From: Lachnospiraceae bacterium
GTDB lineage: Bacteria > Bacillota > Clostridia > Lachnospirales > Lachnospiraceae
Assembly (NCBI GenBank): GCA_029067085.1
Contig: JAIEFE010000013.1
Location: 1 to 64,000 of the forward strand
Reading direction: 5' to 3'
Length of the DNA: 64,000 nucleotides
Every line of letters starts with the position of its first letter. Positions within the stretch are counted from its first letter, which is position 1. Shown here piece by piece: positions 1-9,884 of this stretch. The notes below the pieces were generated by a model. It worked only from the letters and a program-made list of their open reading frames with translations. It was not told the DNA's origin and did not search any database. Both the position numbers and the translations under genes were made by a program.

Positions 1-73
1 TATGTTGAACCGCCGTATGCCGAACGGCATGTACGGTGGTGTGAGAGGGGAGAGAAAATCTCCCCTACTCGAT
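1..73 (+). mobile_element. 3' end of a group II intron (domains V and VI)
   Basis: The first bases fold as a domain V-like hairpin (ACCGCCGTATGCC / GGCATGTACGGTGGT around a GAAC loop). A domain VI-like hairpin follows (GGGGAGA...TCTCCCC) and ends in CTACTCGAT, the typical 3' end of bacterial group II introns. The intron body and its reverse transcriptase would lie upstream of the window. The exact 3' splice point, near 73, is inferred from the family pattern. Confidence 0.75.
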
Positions 74-132
74 TGTGTTTGGAGGCAGGATGTACCGGTA
101 AAAAAATGATAAAAAATGAATTGATATAGATA

Positions 133-161
133 TTGACAAAAGCAACTTAGTGATGTAGAAT
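133..161 (+). promoter_or_regulatory. Sigma-A-type promoter of the lipoprotein gene
   Basis: TTGACA at 133-138 is separated by 17 bp from TAGAAT at 156-161, a near-consensus housekeeping promoter. It lies about 50 bp upstream of the ATG at 213, just outside the group II intron end. Confidence 0.75.
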
Positions 162-212
162 CACGACTTGTGTGAAAGCACTGTACAAAATTATATTGCG
201 GAGGAGATAATT

Positions 213-794
213 ATGAAAAGAAAAACAGTTAAGTTATTATTTTGTGCAGCTCTTATGGCCCTGACTCTGTCTGTGACCGCATGCGGCGGTTCCGGAGATG
301 GAACGAAAGAGACAGACGTTGCGGCAGAGGAAGAGACTTCTACAGAGGAAGAGACACCTGTGGAGGAAGAGACTTCTGCAGAGGAAGAGACGCCTGTGGA
401 GGAAGAGACTTCTGCAGAGGAAGAGGCAGCTGTGGAGGAAGAGAGCAGTGACTTAAAAACTCTTGAGGAGTATTTAAAAGAGGATTCGGCTGCGATGAAA
501 GATCTTGAGGATCAGGCGGCAGCGCAGAGTAACGATCAGATGGATATGGCAATCGAGATTACAGGAAATGATGTGATCTGTATTGCTACTTTTAAGGATA
601 CCGTAGAATTACCGGATGATGTGGCAGATACTCTGAATGAGGGTATGGATCAGATGGAAACTGCTTTTTCTGCAATTGCAGGTGTGTTGGATACTGCGAT
701 CGGTGCTGAAAAAGGAACAGTTTCATACGGTATCAGATATTGTGATGCGGATGGAAACGTTCTGGCGGAGGCTAGTTTCAGAGCGACAGAATAG
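213..794 (+). CDS. Glu-rich repeat lipoprotein of unknown function
   Basis: A 193-aa protein predicted to be exported and lipid-anchored. Residues 1-24 form a signal peptide (KRK start, hydrophobic core) with a lipobox ending VTAC, so Cys would be the modified first residue. A low-complexity acidic linker of EEE(T/S) repeats follows, encoded by 18-bp tandem DNA repeats at 327-446. The C-terminal 110 residues look globular and contain an ISYG/VSYGIRY-like strand and a DADGNVLAE segment. ATG 213 is chosen over the further upstream in-frame start because GGAGGA sits at 199-204 and the signal peptide begins there. A terminator follows directly, so the gene appears monocistronic. I do not recognise the C-terminal domain. 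Confidence 0.8.
   Translation: MKRKTVKLLFCAALMALTLSVTACGGSGDGTKETDVAAEEETSTEEETPVEEETSAEEETPVEEETSAEEEAAVEEESSDLKTLEEYLKEDSAAMKDLEDQAAAQSNDQMDMAIEITGNDVICIATFKDTVELPDDVADTLNEGMDQMETAFSAIAGVLDTAIGAEKGTVSYGIRYCDADGNVLAEASFRATE
327..446 (+). repeat. 18-bp tandem repeat inside the lipoprotein gene
   Basis: Six full copies plus a partial copy of a GAGGAAGAGACNNCTGNN unit start at 327, 345, 363, 381, 399, 417 and 435. They alternate between two versions and encode six-residue EEET(S/P)x units. Copies at 363 and 399 are identical, which suggests recent slippage. The length stays in frame. Confidence 0.9.
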
Positions 795-820
795 AAATGC
801 GGATATAATAGATAAAGTGA

Positions 821-849
821 GCCGGATCAGAAGAGATCCGGCTTTTTCT
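821..849 (+). terminator. Rho-independent terminator after the lipoprotein gene
   Basis: GCCGGATC (821-828) and GATCCGGC (835-842) form a perfect 8-bp stem with a 6-nt loop, followed by a T run. It separates the lipoprotein gene from leuB. Confidence 0.9.
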
Positions 850-852
850 GTA

Positions 853-881
853 TTGAAATTTAGATGGGAATAGTCTATGAT
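853..881 (+). promoter_or_regulatory. Likely promoter of leuB
   Basis: TTGAAA at 853-858, a 17-bp spacer and TATGAT at 876-881. It lies immediately after the upstream terminator and about 85 bp before the leuB start. No T-box or leader-peptide attenuator was recognised in the leader. Confidence 0.55.
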
Positions 882-967
882 ATATAAGTATTACTTTGTG
901 TTGAGATGGATTATAAAGAAAAGGATAGCGAGTGTTTATTGACAGTCGGCTCAGAACGGAGGGACCT

Positions 968-2053
968 ATGGAGTTAAAAATAACCTGTATTCCGGGGGAT
1001 GGAATCGGCCCGGAGATCGTGGCGCAAGCCAAGAGAGTGTTAGATGCAGTGGCGGAAAAATACGGACATACAATGCGGTATACGGATGTCCTGATGGGCG
1101 GCGCTTCCATTGACGTACACGGCGTACCGCTGACGGAGGAGACCATCGAGACGGCGAAGAGCGCGGATGCGGTGCTGATGGGTTCCATCGGCGGAGATAC
1201 CACCACTTCCCCATGGTATAAGCTGCCGCCGAATCTGCGGCCGGAGGCAGGACTTCTGGGCATCCGCAAGGCGCTTAATCTGTTTGCCAACTTAAGACCT
1301 GCGGTTTTATATGAGGAACTGGCGGGAGCATGTCCTCTGAAAGAGGAGATCTCAGCAGCCGGTTTTGATATGATGATCATGCGGGAGCTGACGGGCGGCC
1401 TGTATTTTGGTGAGAGAAAGACGGTAGAGGAAAACGGTGTGAGAAAGGCGATCGATACGCTGACCTATGATGAGAATGAGATCCGCAGGATCGCGATCAA
1501 GGGCTTCGACATTGCCAGAAAGCGCAGAAAGAAGGTGACCAGCGTAGATAAGGCCAATGTGCTGGACTCTTCCAGACTCTGGCGCAGCGTGGTGGAGGAA
1601 GTGGCGGCGGACTATCCCGATGTGACTTTAGAACATATGCTGGTGGATAACTGTGCCATGCAGCTGGTGAAGGATCCCGCGCAGTTCGATGTGATCCTGA
1701 CGGAGAATATGTTCGGAGATATCCTTTCCGATGAGGCAAGTATGGTGACCGGCTCCATCGGTATGCTGGCATCTGCTTCCTTAAATGATACCAAGTTTGG
1801 CCTGTACGAGCCGAGCCATGGCTCCGCGCCGGATATCGCGGGCAAAGACATTGCGAACCCTATCGCCACGATTCTTTCCGCATCCATGATGCTGCGCTAC
1901 AGCTTTGATCTGGACCGGGAAGCGGATGCGATTGATGCGGCAGTCAAGCAGGTATTGCAGGATGGCTTCCGCACAGGAGATATTATGTCTGAGGGCTGTG
2001 AACAGGTGGGTTGTAAACGGATGGGCGACCTGATCGTGGAGAGAATTAAATAA
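968..2053 (+). CDS. leuB: 3-isopropylmalate dehydrogenase
   Basis: Cytoplasmic NAD-dependent enzyme of leucine synthesis that oxidatively decarboxylates 3-isopropylmalate. The 361-aa protein is full length for the family. It opens with the nucleotide-fold motif [13 protein letters not shown], contains the Mg-binding stretch DNCAMQLV...[13 protein letters not shown] and ends with the NAD-binding [13 protein letters not shown] motif. ATG 968 is chosen because GGAGGG lies 5 bp upstream and the protein then starts in register with the family. The longer in-frame start at 932 has no ribosome site. leuA, leuC and leuD are not in the window. The neighbouring ilvD and ilvB serve the same branched-chain pathway. 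Confidence 0.95.
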   Translation: MELKITCIPGDGIGPEIVAQAKRVLDAVAEKYGHTMRYTDVLMGGASIDVHGVPLTEETIETAKSADAVLMGSIGGDTTTSPWYKLPPNLRPEAGLLGIRKALNLFANLRPAVLYEELAGACPLKEEISAAGFDMMIMRELTGGLYFGERKTVEENGVRKAIDTLTYDENEIRRIAIKGFDIARKRRKKVTSVDKANVLDSSRLWRSVVEEVAADYPDVTLEHMLVDNCAMQLVKDPAQFDVILTENMFGDILSDEASMVTGSIGMLASASLNDTKFGLYEPSHGSAPDIAGKDIANPIATILSASMMLRYSFDLDREADAIDAAVKQVLQDGFRTGDIMSEGCEQVGCKRMGDLIVERIK

Positions 2054-2057
2054 AAGC

Positions 2058-3689
2058 ATGCGTTATTTTATAAAAAATTGGGATCGAAAAGGTACAGCCT
2101 TTTTTATCACCGGGAAAAAAAGGGAACGCGGCTGGGAGGAGGGAGCCTTTCTCCTGCTGTTTCTGGGCATGGCGATCTATTACGGATACAGAATGTTTGC
2201 TTTGACGCCCTGGTATGACGAACTGTACACTTACTACTACTTTATCAGCAGAGGATCGGTCTATGCGGCAATCCACTGGCCGCTGCCGAACAATCATGTG
2301 GGGTATTCAGCACTCTCAGCCTGTCTGGGAATATTTGGAAGCGCGCCTATTGCCCTGCGTGGTGTATCCTATCTGTGCAGTCTGGGGAGTCTGGTTCTTC
2401 TCTATCGGATCTCCCGGAAGTGCTTTACAAAGGGTGTTGCCCTGATTCCTGTGTTGGTGTTTGCGAGCCTGTATATAGTCAATCAGCTTGCAGCACAGGG
2501 CAGGGGGTATGCACTTGTCACGTTCTGCTATCTGACGGCGATCTTGACGCTGTACCATATGGTAGCGGAGAGAAAAGACAACAAGTGTGATTATATATGT
2601 TTCGGGCTGTCTCTGGTGATAGCGCTTTGGGCAATCCCCAGCAGTCTGTATGTGGTCATGCCGATCTGCCTGATTGGCGGTTTCCTGCTTCTGCTGCAGA
2701 AAGAGTACAGGCGGCTTGGCCGGTTGATCGGTGTCTCTCTGGTGAGTGCGGTCTGTACGGCGGGCCTTTACGGGATCCTGTGGCTGGCCATCGGTTCCAA
2801 TCTGCTCTCCAAGACGCCGGACGGGCCTTTTTATACGGCGGGACATATTGAGATTATATTGCATGCACCTTTTCGTGCATTGTCGGAAGGGATCAGCTAT
2901 ATGCTGGATACCCCATATATTCAGAGCATGACCAGACAGGCGTTTTCGGCGCAGGCAGTTCACTGGGGATGGACGCTGTTTAGAACCCAGCTTGCGCCGC
3001 TGTTCGGACTGCCGAGGAAGGGATGGTGCGTTCTCCTTGCGGCGGCACTGCTTTTGGCGGCAGGGTCTCTGATTAAAAAGCGGGGAAAACCTGCTTTTCT
3101 GGAATGGTTTTTTGTGCTGACGGCACTGCTTTTGGCATTAGCGCTTTTTATACAATGTAAGCTGCCCTATCAGAGAGTATTCTCCTTTCTGGGCGTGTGG
3201 GTGGCGCTTTTGCTGGGATGGCTGGTGCAGAAGCTTGCAGATTTTTTACAGAGACGCTGCGGTGTCTGGAAAAGGGGCAGTGCGGCAGGCTGTGTGGTTG
3301 TTTTGGCGTTGGGGATTGCCGGTATTTCCTGTGCGGGCATCTTTCTGGATCAATCGCCCTACAGTATGCGGGATGAGTTGATTCGGGACGCCTATGCACA
3401 GATCGATCTGGACGAGGCGGATGTGGTGGCGGTAACAGACTGCGATCAGGAGTATTTGATGCTTTATCTCTATGGCAGAGGGGAGGATCGGGTCACCAGA
3501 CAGATCGAGGAAGCGGACGTTGTGCTTTTGGACAAGGCGCTTTTGGGACAAAACTACGGTTACCGGGAAGATCCCGAAGAGTGGAAATTCTATCTGTCTA
3601 AGGAGGAAGTGGAGGCGCGGGCTGCGTATCTAAATGAGAATATGACGCAGGTATATGAAAACTGGCAGTTTATTGTATATCATAAATAG
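2058..3689 (+). CDS. Polytopic membrane glycosyltransferase, GT39/ArnT-like
   Basis: A 543-aa integral membrane protein with about ten hydrophobic segments, starting 4 bp after leuB and so probably co-transcribed. After the first membrane segment comes TPWYDELYT, the first-loop acidic motif typical of GT-C glycosyltransferases that use polyprenyl-phosphate sugars (DE followed by Y/T). The C-terminal 100 residues after the last membrane segment form a soluble domain. Such enzymes move a sugar from a lipid carrier onto a cell-surface acceptor; donor and acceptor cannot be read from sequence. It has no obvious role in the flanking amino-acid pathway. The family assignment rests on this one motif plus topology. 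Confidence 0.7.
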   Translation: MRYFIKNWDRKGTAFFITGKKRERGWEEGAFLLLFLGMAIYYGYRMFALTPWYDELYTYYYFISRGSVYAAIHWPLPNNHVGYSALSACLGIFGSAPIALRGVSYLCSLGSLVLLYRISRKCFTKGVALIPVLVFASLYIVNQLAAQGRGYALVTFCYLTAILTLYHMVAERKDNKCDYICFGLSLVIALWAIPSSLYVVMPICLIGGFLLLLQKEYRRLGRLIGVSLVSAVCTAGLYGILWLAIGSNLLSKTPDGPFYTAGHIEIILHAPFRALSEGISYMLDTPYIQSMTRQAFSAQAVHWGWTLFRTQLAPLFGLPRKGWCVLLAAALLLAAGSLIKKRGKPAFLEWFFVLTALLLALALFIQCKLPYQRVFSFLGVWVALLLGWLVQKLADFLQRRCGVWKRGSAAGCVVVLALGIAGISCAGIFLDQSPYSMRDELIRDAYAQIDLDEADVVAVTDCDQEYLMLYLYGRGEDRVTRQIEEADVVLLDKALLGQNYGYREDPEEWKFYLSKEEVEARAAYLNENMTQVYENWQFIVYHK

Positions 3690-3811
3690 ATGTTATATAG
3701 GTGATGACGAAACTACTTTATGTTTGTTGAGATTGTACACATAGTATAATCAACGCATACACGAGTTTTGCAAATACTTATAGAGATTATATTTAAGGAG
3801 GAAATATATAT

Positions 3812-5485
3812 ATGAGAAGTGATAACGTAAAGACGGGCGTACAGCAGGCGCCTCACAGAAGTTTGTTTAATGCCCTGGGATTTACCCAGGAGGAAATGAA
3901 AAAGCCTATGGTGGGTATTGTCAGCTCTTACAATGAGATCGTACCCGGACATATGAATCTGGATAAGATCGTGGACGCTGTGAAGCTGGGCGTGGCGGAG
4001 GCAGGCGGCGTGCCTGTGGTATTTCCGGCCATCGCTGTCTGCGACGGCATTGCGATGGGGCATATCGGCATGAAATACTCTCTGGTGACCAGGGATCTGA
4101 TCGCGGACTCCACGGAGTGTATGGCGCTGGCCCATCAGTTTGATGCGCTGGTGATGGTGCCAAACTGTGACAAGAACGTGCCGGGTCTTTTGATGGCGGC
4201 TGCCCGCATCAACGTGCCTACCGTGTTTGTATCGGGAGGTCCCATGCTGGCGGGACGCGTACAGGGCTGCAAGAGAAGCCTCTCCTCCATGTTTGAGGCG
4301 GTGGGTTCCCATGCGGCGGGAACCATGACGGACGAGGAACTTCTGGAGTTCGAGGAGAAGACCTGTCCCACCTGCGGTTCCTGTTCGGGCATGTATACCG
4401 CCAATTCCATGAACTGCCTCACGGAGGCGCTGGGCATGGGTCTTCGCGGCAACGGTACGATTCCGGCGGTGTATTCTGAGCGTATCAAGCTGGCAAAGCA
4501 CGCTGGTATGGCAGTGATGAGCCTTTTGGAGAAGAATATCAGACCCAGAGATATCATGACGAAGGACGCCATCTTAAATGCGCTCACGGTGGATATGGCG
4601 CTTGGCTGCTCTACGAATTCCATGCTGCATCTTCCGGCCATCGCACACGAGGTGGGTTTTGACTTTGATATTTCATTTGCCAATGAGATCAGCGAGAAGA
4701 CCCCGAATGTGTGCCATCTCGCGCCGGCAGGACCTACCTATATGGAGGACTTAAATGAGGCGGGCGGCGTTTATGCGGTGATGAAGGAGCTTGCGGATAT
4801 CGGTCTGCTCCATACAGACTGCATGACGGTCACGGGAAATACCATCGGTGAGAATATCAAAGATGCCGTAAATAAAAATACAGATGTGATTCGTACTGTG
4901 GAGAACCCTTACAGCAAGACCGGTGGTCTGGCTGTCTTAAAAGGAAATCTTGCCCCTGACGGCAGTGTGGTGAAACGCTCCGCCGTAGTGGAGGAGATGA
5001 TGGTTCACGAGGGCCCTGCCAGAGTCTTTGACTGTGAGGAGGATGCGATCGCGGCGATCAAGGGCGGTAAGATCGTAGCCGGTGATGTGGTAGTGATCCG
5101 TTATGAGGGACCCAAAGGCGGCCCGGGTATGCGGGAAATGTTAAATCCCACTTCGGCGATCGCCGGCATGGGACTTGGCTCCAGCGTGGCGTTGATCACC
5201 GACGGACGGTTTTCCGGTGCTTCCAGAGGCGCTTCCATCGGCCATGTGTCGCCTGAGGCGGCAGTGGGCGGTCCCATCGCACTGGTGGAGGAGGGAGATA
5301 TCATCAGTATTGATATCCCGAATATGAAGCTGGATATCAAAGTTTCCGATGAGGAACTTGCCGAGCGTAAGGCAAAATGGCAGCCCAGGGATCCAGAGGT
5401 GACAAGCGGTTATCTTGCAAGATATCGGGAGATGGTGACAAGCGGAAACAGAGGTGCGATTCTGGAGATCCCGAAAGGAAGATAA
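3812..5485 (+). CDS. ilvD: Dihydroxy-acid dehydratase
   Basis: Iron-sulfur enzyme that dehydrates 2,3-dihydroxy-isovalerate and its methylvalerate homologue in valine and isoleucine synthesis. The 557-aa length is normal. Cluster-ligand regions are clear: [10 protein letters not shown] (C119) and [19 protein letters not shown] (C185/C188/C191 region). The start has AAGGAGGAAA 9 bp upstream. A TATAAT hexamer at 3745-3750 in the 122-bp upstream gap may be its -10 box, but I see no good -35. ilvB follows after a 67-bp gap. ilvC and a small acetolactate synthase subunit gene are not in the window. Confidence 0.97.
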   Translation: MRSDNVKTGVQQAPHRSLFNALGFTQEEMKKPMVGIVSSYNEIVPGHMNLDKIVDAVKLGVAEAGGVPVVFPAIAVCDGIAMGHIGMKYSLVTRDLIADSTECMALAHQFDALVMVPNCDKNVPGLLMAAARINVPTVFVSGGPMLAGRVQGCKRSLSSMFEAVGSHAAGTMTDEELLEFEEKTCPTCGSCSGMYTANSMNCLTEALGMGLRGNGTIPAVYSERIKLAKHAGMAVMSLLEKNIRPRDIMTKDAILNALTVDMALGCSTNSMLHLPAIAHEVGFDFDISFANEISEKTPNVCHLAPAGPTYMEDLNEAGGVYAVMKELADIGLLHTDCMTVTGNTIGENIKDAVNKNTDVIRTVENPYSKTGGLAVLKGNLAPDGSVVKRSAVVEEMMVHEGPARVFDCEEDAIAAIKGGKIVAGDVVVIRYEGPKGGPGMREMLNPTSAIAGMGLGSSVALITDGRFSGASRGASIGHVSPEAAVGGPIALVEEGDIISIDIPNMKLDIKVSDEELAERKAKWQPRDPEVTSGYLARYREMVTSGNRGAILEIPKGR

Positions 5486-5552
5486 AAAATTAGAACACGC
5501 AACCCTAATAAATAGCATGTGTAATTTTGGAAAACAGGCAGGAGGAAGAAAA

Positions 5553-7223
5553 ATGACTTTAACAGGTGCGCAGATCGTTGTAGAGTGTCTGAAGGAACAG
5601 GGTGTGGATACCGTTTTCGGCTATCCCGGCGGCACGATTTTAAACGTGTATGACGCGCTGTATCAGCACAGCGAGGAGATTCATCATATTCTAACGTCCC
5701 ACGAACAGGGAGCGGCTCATGCGGCGGACGGTTATGCGAGAGCTACGGGAAGGGTGGGTGTCTGTCTGGCTACGAGCGGCCCCGGTGCGACCAATCTTGT
5801 GACGGGCATTGCGACAGCCTACATGGATTCGATACCTGTGGTGGCGATCACCTGTAACGTGAATCTTCCTCTTCTGGGTAAGGATTCCTTTCAGGAGGTG
5901 GATATCGCGGGTATCACCATGCCGATCACGAAGCATAATTATATTGTAAAAGATGTGAATATTCTGGCGGACACGCTCAGGAAGGCTTTTGCAATCGCGC
6001 GAAGCGGCAGACCCGGTCCTGTTCTGGTGGATATCACCAAGGATGTGACCGCCAATTCCTGTGAGTATGAGAAAAAGAAGCCGGAGAGTGCGGTACAGAC
6101 AGGAAATTACACGAAAGAGATGCTGGGTGAGGCTATTCAGCTGATCGAGAGTGCAAAGAAGCCGTTTGTCTATGTGGGCGGCGGCGCTGTGTTGTCAGGG
6201 GCATATCAGGAAGTACGTGACTTTGTCTCTCTTGTGGATGCGCCGGTCTGTGATACGCTGATGGGAAAGGGTGTCGTTGATGGCCGCGACGAACGATATA
6301 CGGGCATGATCGGGATGCACGGCACTAAGGCATCCAATTTTGGTGTCAGCGAATGCGATCTGCTGATCGCTCTCGGCGCACGCTTTTCTGATCGTGTGGT
6401 GGGCAACCCGAAGAAGTTTGCTGAGAATGCGAAGGTACTTCATATCGACATCGACGCGGCGGAGATCAACAAAAATATCAGGACTGACGTTTCGCTGGTG
6501 GGAGATTTGAAGGAAGTACTCACTGCACTCAATAAAAAGATGAAAAAACAGTCTCATGGCGAGTGGATGAGTCATATTGCCGAGCTGAAGGAGAAATATC
6601 CGCTTTCCTATGATACGTCTGTCCTGTCCTGTCCTTACATCATGGAAGAGATTGACCGGATCACAGAGGGAAAGGCTATCATTACCACGGATGTGGGACA
6701 GCATCAGATGTGGGCGGCACAGTATTATAAATTTGCGATGCCGCGTACGCTGCTCACTTCCGGAGGGCTGGGTACCATGGGTTATGGCCTGGGCGCCTGC
6801 ATCGGCGCAAAGATGGGGCAGCCTGACAGGATATGCATCAATATTGCCGGGGACGGATGCTTCCGCATGAACATGAACGAACTGGCAACGGCCAGCCGCT
6901 ATAATATTCCGATCATCCAGGTAGTCATCAACAACCATGTGCTGGGTATGGTGAGACAGTGGCAGACCTTATTTTACGGGAAGCGTTATTCTCAGACTGT
7001 CCTGGACGACGGAGTGGATTTCTGCAAGGTTGCGGAAGGGCTCGGCTGCGAGGCAATTTTAGTCTCTAAGAAGGAAGAAGTGGCGCCTGCCATTGAGAAA
7101 GCGATCTCCTTAAAAAAACCTGTGTTATTAAATTGCCTGATTCCTGAGGACGACAAGGTGTTTCCTATGGTGCCGGCGGGCGCGCCGATCAGCGAGGCCT
7201 TTGACGCTGCTGATTTGAAATAG
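5553..7223 (+). CDS. ilvB: Acetolactate synthase, large catalytic subunit
   Basis: Thiamine-diphosphate enzyme that condenses pyruvate with pyruvate or 2-oxobutyrate, the first common step of branched-chain amino-acid synthesis. The 556-aa protein has the N-terminal FGYPGG motif, the catalytic glutamate in the EQGAAHAADGYAR motif (about E51), a central FAD-type domain with GARFSDRVVGN, and the C-terminal ThDP/Mg motif GDGCFRMN...INNHVLGMV. ATG 5553 is preferred because GGAGGAAG lies 5 bp upstream; the longer frame overlaps ilvD. No ilvN regulatory subunit gene follows, so it must be elsewhere or absent. Confidence 0.95.
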   Translation: MTLTGAQIVVECLKEQGVDTVFGYPGGTILNVYDALYQHSEEIHHILTSHEQGAAHAADGYARATGRVGVCLATSGPGATNLVTGIATAYMDSIPVVAITCNVNLPLLGKDSFQEVDIAGITMPITKHNYIVKDVNILADTLRKAFAIARSGRPGPVLVDITKDVTANSCEYEKKKPESAVQTGNYTKEMLGEAIQLIESAKKPFVYVGGGAVLSGAYQEVRDFVSLVDAPVCDTLMGKGVVDGRDERYTGMIGMHGTKASNFGVSECDLLIALGARFSDRVVGNPKKFAENAKVLHIDIDAAEINKNIRTDVSLVGDLKEVLTALNKKMKKQSHGEWMSHIAELKEKYPLSYDTSVLSCPYIMEEIDRITEGKAIITTDVGQHQMWAAQYYKFAMPRTLLTSGGLGTMGYGLGACIGAKMGQPDRICINIAGDGCFRMNMNELATASRYNIPIIQVVINNHVLGMVRQWQTLFYGKRYSQTVLDDGVDFCKVAEGLGCEAILVSKKEEVAPAIEKAISLKKPVLLNCLIPEDDKVFPMVPAGAPISEAFDAADLK

Positions 7224-7265
7224 GAAAGAGCATTTTCTGTTCGCCGGAACTATGAAGGTTGAAAT

Positions 7266-8663
7266 ATGAAGAAATTACTAAAGCATATCATGGTCATACT
7301 GGGGATTACGCTGGTCAGCCTGATGGCGACTTATGTGGGACTCGCCGTGTATTATCATAATGCCTTTCCTTACGGGACTTGGATCAATGGCATCTATTGC
7401 ACGGGCCGGAGTATTCAGGAGGTCAATGACGATCTTGCAGAGCAGTTTACTTATGATGGTGTCACCGTGGAGGATAAGGACGGTAATCGTTATCTGATCA
7501 CTGCGGAGGATATCTGTTATCAATTTGATTTTAAAAGAGCGCTGGAGATTTATCAGAAGCAGCAGAATCCATGGATGTGGATCGACAGCCTCTTTGAAAG
7601 AAGACGGGTGGAGCTTGCGCCTGTGGTGTCCTATGACAGCAGGGCTTTTGATGCCTGTTTTGAGGCACTTCCCTTCTTTCAGGAAAGGCGGGCGGATAAG
7701 GATCGCAGAGTGGAGATCATTCGTACGCCGCAGGGGTTTGAACTTGTGAACGAGCGGACTGACGTACTCTTTTTGGACGAGGCAAAGGGAGTTGTACTTT
7801 CAGCCATTGAAGATTCCAGAAGCGAAGTGTCCTTAGTGGAGGAGGAATGTTATCACGATCTGGAGCTGACGACGCAAATGCAGGAGGCTCTGGATATCTG
7901 GGAGGAGCTTGAAAGCTTCCAGCAGTGCGGTATTGTTTATCGGATAGGGGATGAGGAGATTCCTGTGGATGCCTCCGTTGTCTGCGACTGGATCGCTGTG
8001 GATAATAACGGCTGTTTTTTATTGGATGAATCGGGCGGGCTGCAGTTAAAGGAGAATGCGATACAGGAGTTTGTGGGGATGCTGGCGTCAAAGTATGATA
8101 CTGTGGGCGCGAGCAGGCAATTTCTATCGACCAGAGGAGATTTGGTGACGGTGGAGGGCGGTCTCTACGGAAACAAAATCGATCAGGATGCGGAGACTGC
8201 TTATCTGAAAGAGGCTTTTGAGACAAAAAGAAATGAGGTGCATGAGCCAGTCTATCTTCAGGAAGCGAGAAAGCAGGGAAGCGAGGATATCGGTTCCACC
8301 TATATTGAAGTGGATATGACGGAGCAGAAGATGTACTATTATGTGGACGGCGTTCTGACCATTGACACGCCTATTGTGACGGGAAATACATCCCGCAGGA
8401 TGGGGACGCCCTCCGGGGTAAATTATGTGTATGCAAAACAGAAAAACCGCATTTTACGGGGCAGGGACTATGCCACTCACGTGGACTTCTGGATGCCGGT
8501 GAAGGGCAATATCGGCATTCATGACGCATCCTGGAGGGGAAAGTTCGGCGGCACCATCTATCAAACCAACGGTTCTCACGGATGCATCAATACACCCCGC
8601 GCGGCCATGGAGCAGCTTTTCGAGATGGCGGAAGTCGGGACACCGGTTATTATGTTTTATTAA
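7266..8663 (+). CDS. L,D-transpeptidase (YkuD family), membrane-anchored
   Basis: A 465-aa cell-wall enzyme. An N-terminal hydrophobic segment (about 8-30) anchors it outside the membrane. A long middle region (about 40-330) resembles the putative peptidoglycan-binding domain common in clostridial YkuD proteins. The C-terminal YkuD catalytic domain (about 340-465) has the GIHDASW histidine region and the SHGCIN active site, with Cys about 440. These enzymes form 3-3 peptide cross-links or anchor proteins to stem peptides. The start has only a weak ribosome site (GAAGGTTGAA). It is the only cell-wall gene in this stretch. Confidence 0.9.
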   Translation: MKKLLKHIMVILGITLVSLMATYVGLAVYYHNAFPYGTWINGIYCTGRSIQEVNDDLAEQFTYDGVTVEDKDGNRYLITAEDICYQFDFKRALEIYQKQQNPWMWIDSLFERRRVELAPVVSYDSRAFDACFEALPFFQERRADKDRRVEIIRTPQGFELVNERTDVLFLDEAKGVVLSAIEDSRSEVSLVEEECYHDLELTTQMQEALDIWEELESFQQCGIVYRIGDEEIPVDASVVCDWIAVDNNGCFLLDESGGLQLKENAIQEFVGMLASKYDTVGASRQFLSTRGDLVTVEGGLYGNKIDQDAETAYLKEAFETKRNEVHEPVYLQEARKQGSEDIGSTYIEVDMTEQKMYYYVDGVLTIDTPIVTGNTSRRMGTPSGVNYVYAKQKNRILRGRDYATHVDFWMPVKGNIGIHDASWRGKFGGTIYQTNGSHGCINTPRAAMEQLFEMAEVGTPVIMFY

Positions 8664-8668
8664 AGTAA

Positions 8669-8697
8669 TTGACTAAAGCGCGTGAAGAGCGTAAAAT
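8669..8697 (+). promoter_or_regulatory. Likely promoter of serC
   Basis: TTGACT at 8669-8674, a 17-bp spacer and TAAAAT at 8692-8697, about 45 bp before the serC start. It lies directly after the stop of the L,D-transpeptidase gene. Confidence 0.6.
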
Positions 8698-8742
8698 GTT
8701 TCTTGGTTTTGTTAAGTTGAATAAAGACGGGAGGAGAAAACA

Positions 8743-9825
8743 GTGTCCAGAGTATACAATTTTTCAGCAGGCCCTGCAGTTTTACCGGAGGAGGTACTCA
8801 GGGAAGCGGCGGAGGAAATGCTTGATTATAAGGGATCCGGCATGTCTGTCATGGAGATGAGCCATCGTTCCAAGGTCTATGACACGATCATCAAGGAGGC
8901 GGAGGCAGATCTTCGCACCCTATTAAAGATTCCTGATAACTACAAGGTGTTATTTTTGCAGGGCGGCGCCAGTCTTCTGTTTGCGTCCGTACCCATGAAT
9001 CTGATGAAAAATAAAAAGGCCGGCTATATCCTGACAGGCCAGTGGGCGAAGAAAGCCTTTGCAGAAGCGAAGCTATTTGGTGAAGCGGTGGAACTTGCAT
9101 CCTCAGCGGATGAGACTTTTTCTTACATTCCGGATTGCTCGGACCTTCCGATCACGGAGGATATGGATTACGTTTACATCTGCGAGAACAACACCATTTA
9201 CGGTACGAAGTTCCATGAGCTGCCGAACACGAAGGGCAAGATTCTGGTCTCCGACGTGTCCTCCTGCTTTTTGTCGGAGCCGATGGATGTGACAAAGTAC
9301 GGACTGATCTATGCGGGCGTGCAGAAAAATGTGGGACCTGCCGGTACCCAGGTGGTGATCATCAGAGAAGATCTTTTGACGGATGACGTGCTTCCGGGTA
9401 CACCGACCATGATGAAGTTTAAGGTGCATGCGGACAATGATTCTCTCTATAATACGCCTCCCTGCTATGGTATCTACATCTGTGGCAAGGTGTTTAAGTG
9501 GCTTCTGAAAAACGGCGGACTCGAGGCAATGAAGGCGTTAAATGAGAAAAAGGCAAAGATTCTCTATGATTTTCTGGATGAGAGCAGCCTCTTTAAGGGT
9601 ACGGTCAGAAAAGAGGACAGATCCCTTATGAATGTGCCTTTCGTGACGGGCGATGAGGAGATGGACGCGAAATTTATCAAGGAGGCGACTGCGGCAGGCT
9701 TTGTGAATCTGAAAGGACACAGAAGTGTGGGCGGTATGCGTGCCAGCATCTACAACGCGATGCCGGTTGAAGGCGTGGAGAAACTGGTTGCCTTTATGAA
9801 AGAATTCGAAAAGGCAAATGCCTAG
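8743..9825 (+). CDS. serC: Phosphoserine aminotransferase
   Basis: PLP enzyme that transaminates 3-phosphohydroxypyruvate to phosphoserine in serine synthesis. The 360-aa length is normal. It begins VYNFSAGPAVLPEEVL, the family's N-terminal signature, and carries MSHRS and the QGGAS phosphate/PLP loop. The PLP-lysine is in YAGVQKNVGPAG. The start codon is GTG 8743, supported by GGGAGGAG 7 bp upstream and by the family N-terminus; no ATG fits. serA follows 59 bp downstream. Confidence 0.96.
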   Translation: MSRVYNFSAGPAVLPEEVLREAAEEMLDYKGSGMSVMEMSHRSKVYDTIIKEAEADLRTLLKIPDNYKVLFLQGGASLLFASVPMNLMKNKKAGYILTGQWAKKAFAEAKLFGEAVELASSADETFSYIPDCSDLPITEDMDYVYICENNTIYGTKFHELPNTKGKILVSDVSSCFLSEPMDVTKYGLIYAGVQKNVGPAGTQVVIIREDLLTDDVLPGTPTMMKFKVHADNDSLYNTPPCYGIYICGKVFKWLLKNGGLEAMKALNEKKAKILYDFLDESSLFKGTVRKEDRSLMNVPFVTGDEEMDAKFIKEATAAGFVNLKGHRSVGGMRASIYNAMPVEGVEKLVAFMKEFEKANA

Positions 9826-9884
9826 ATAAATATTATATAAATAACGGATGCAATATAATAAATGAGTAAAGGAAGGCAGTACAA

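Noticed and set aside
327-446. Short tandem repeats that could suggest a CRISPR array
   Set aside because: Units are adjacent 18-mers without spacers and stay in the reading frame of a lipoprotein.
340-552. - strand frame opposite the lipoprotein repeat
   Set aside because: Its Pro/Leu/Ser repeats are just the reverse complement of the EEE repeat; no start signal.
3690-3811. T-box or leader attenuator before ilvD
   Set aside because: No T-box sequence, leader peptide with Ile/Leu/Val codons, or terminator-antiterminator pair was seen in the 122 bp.
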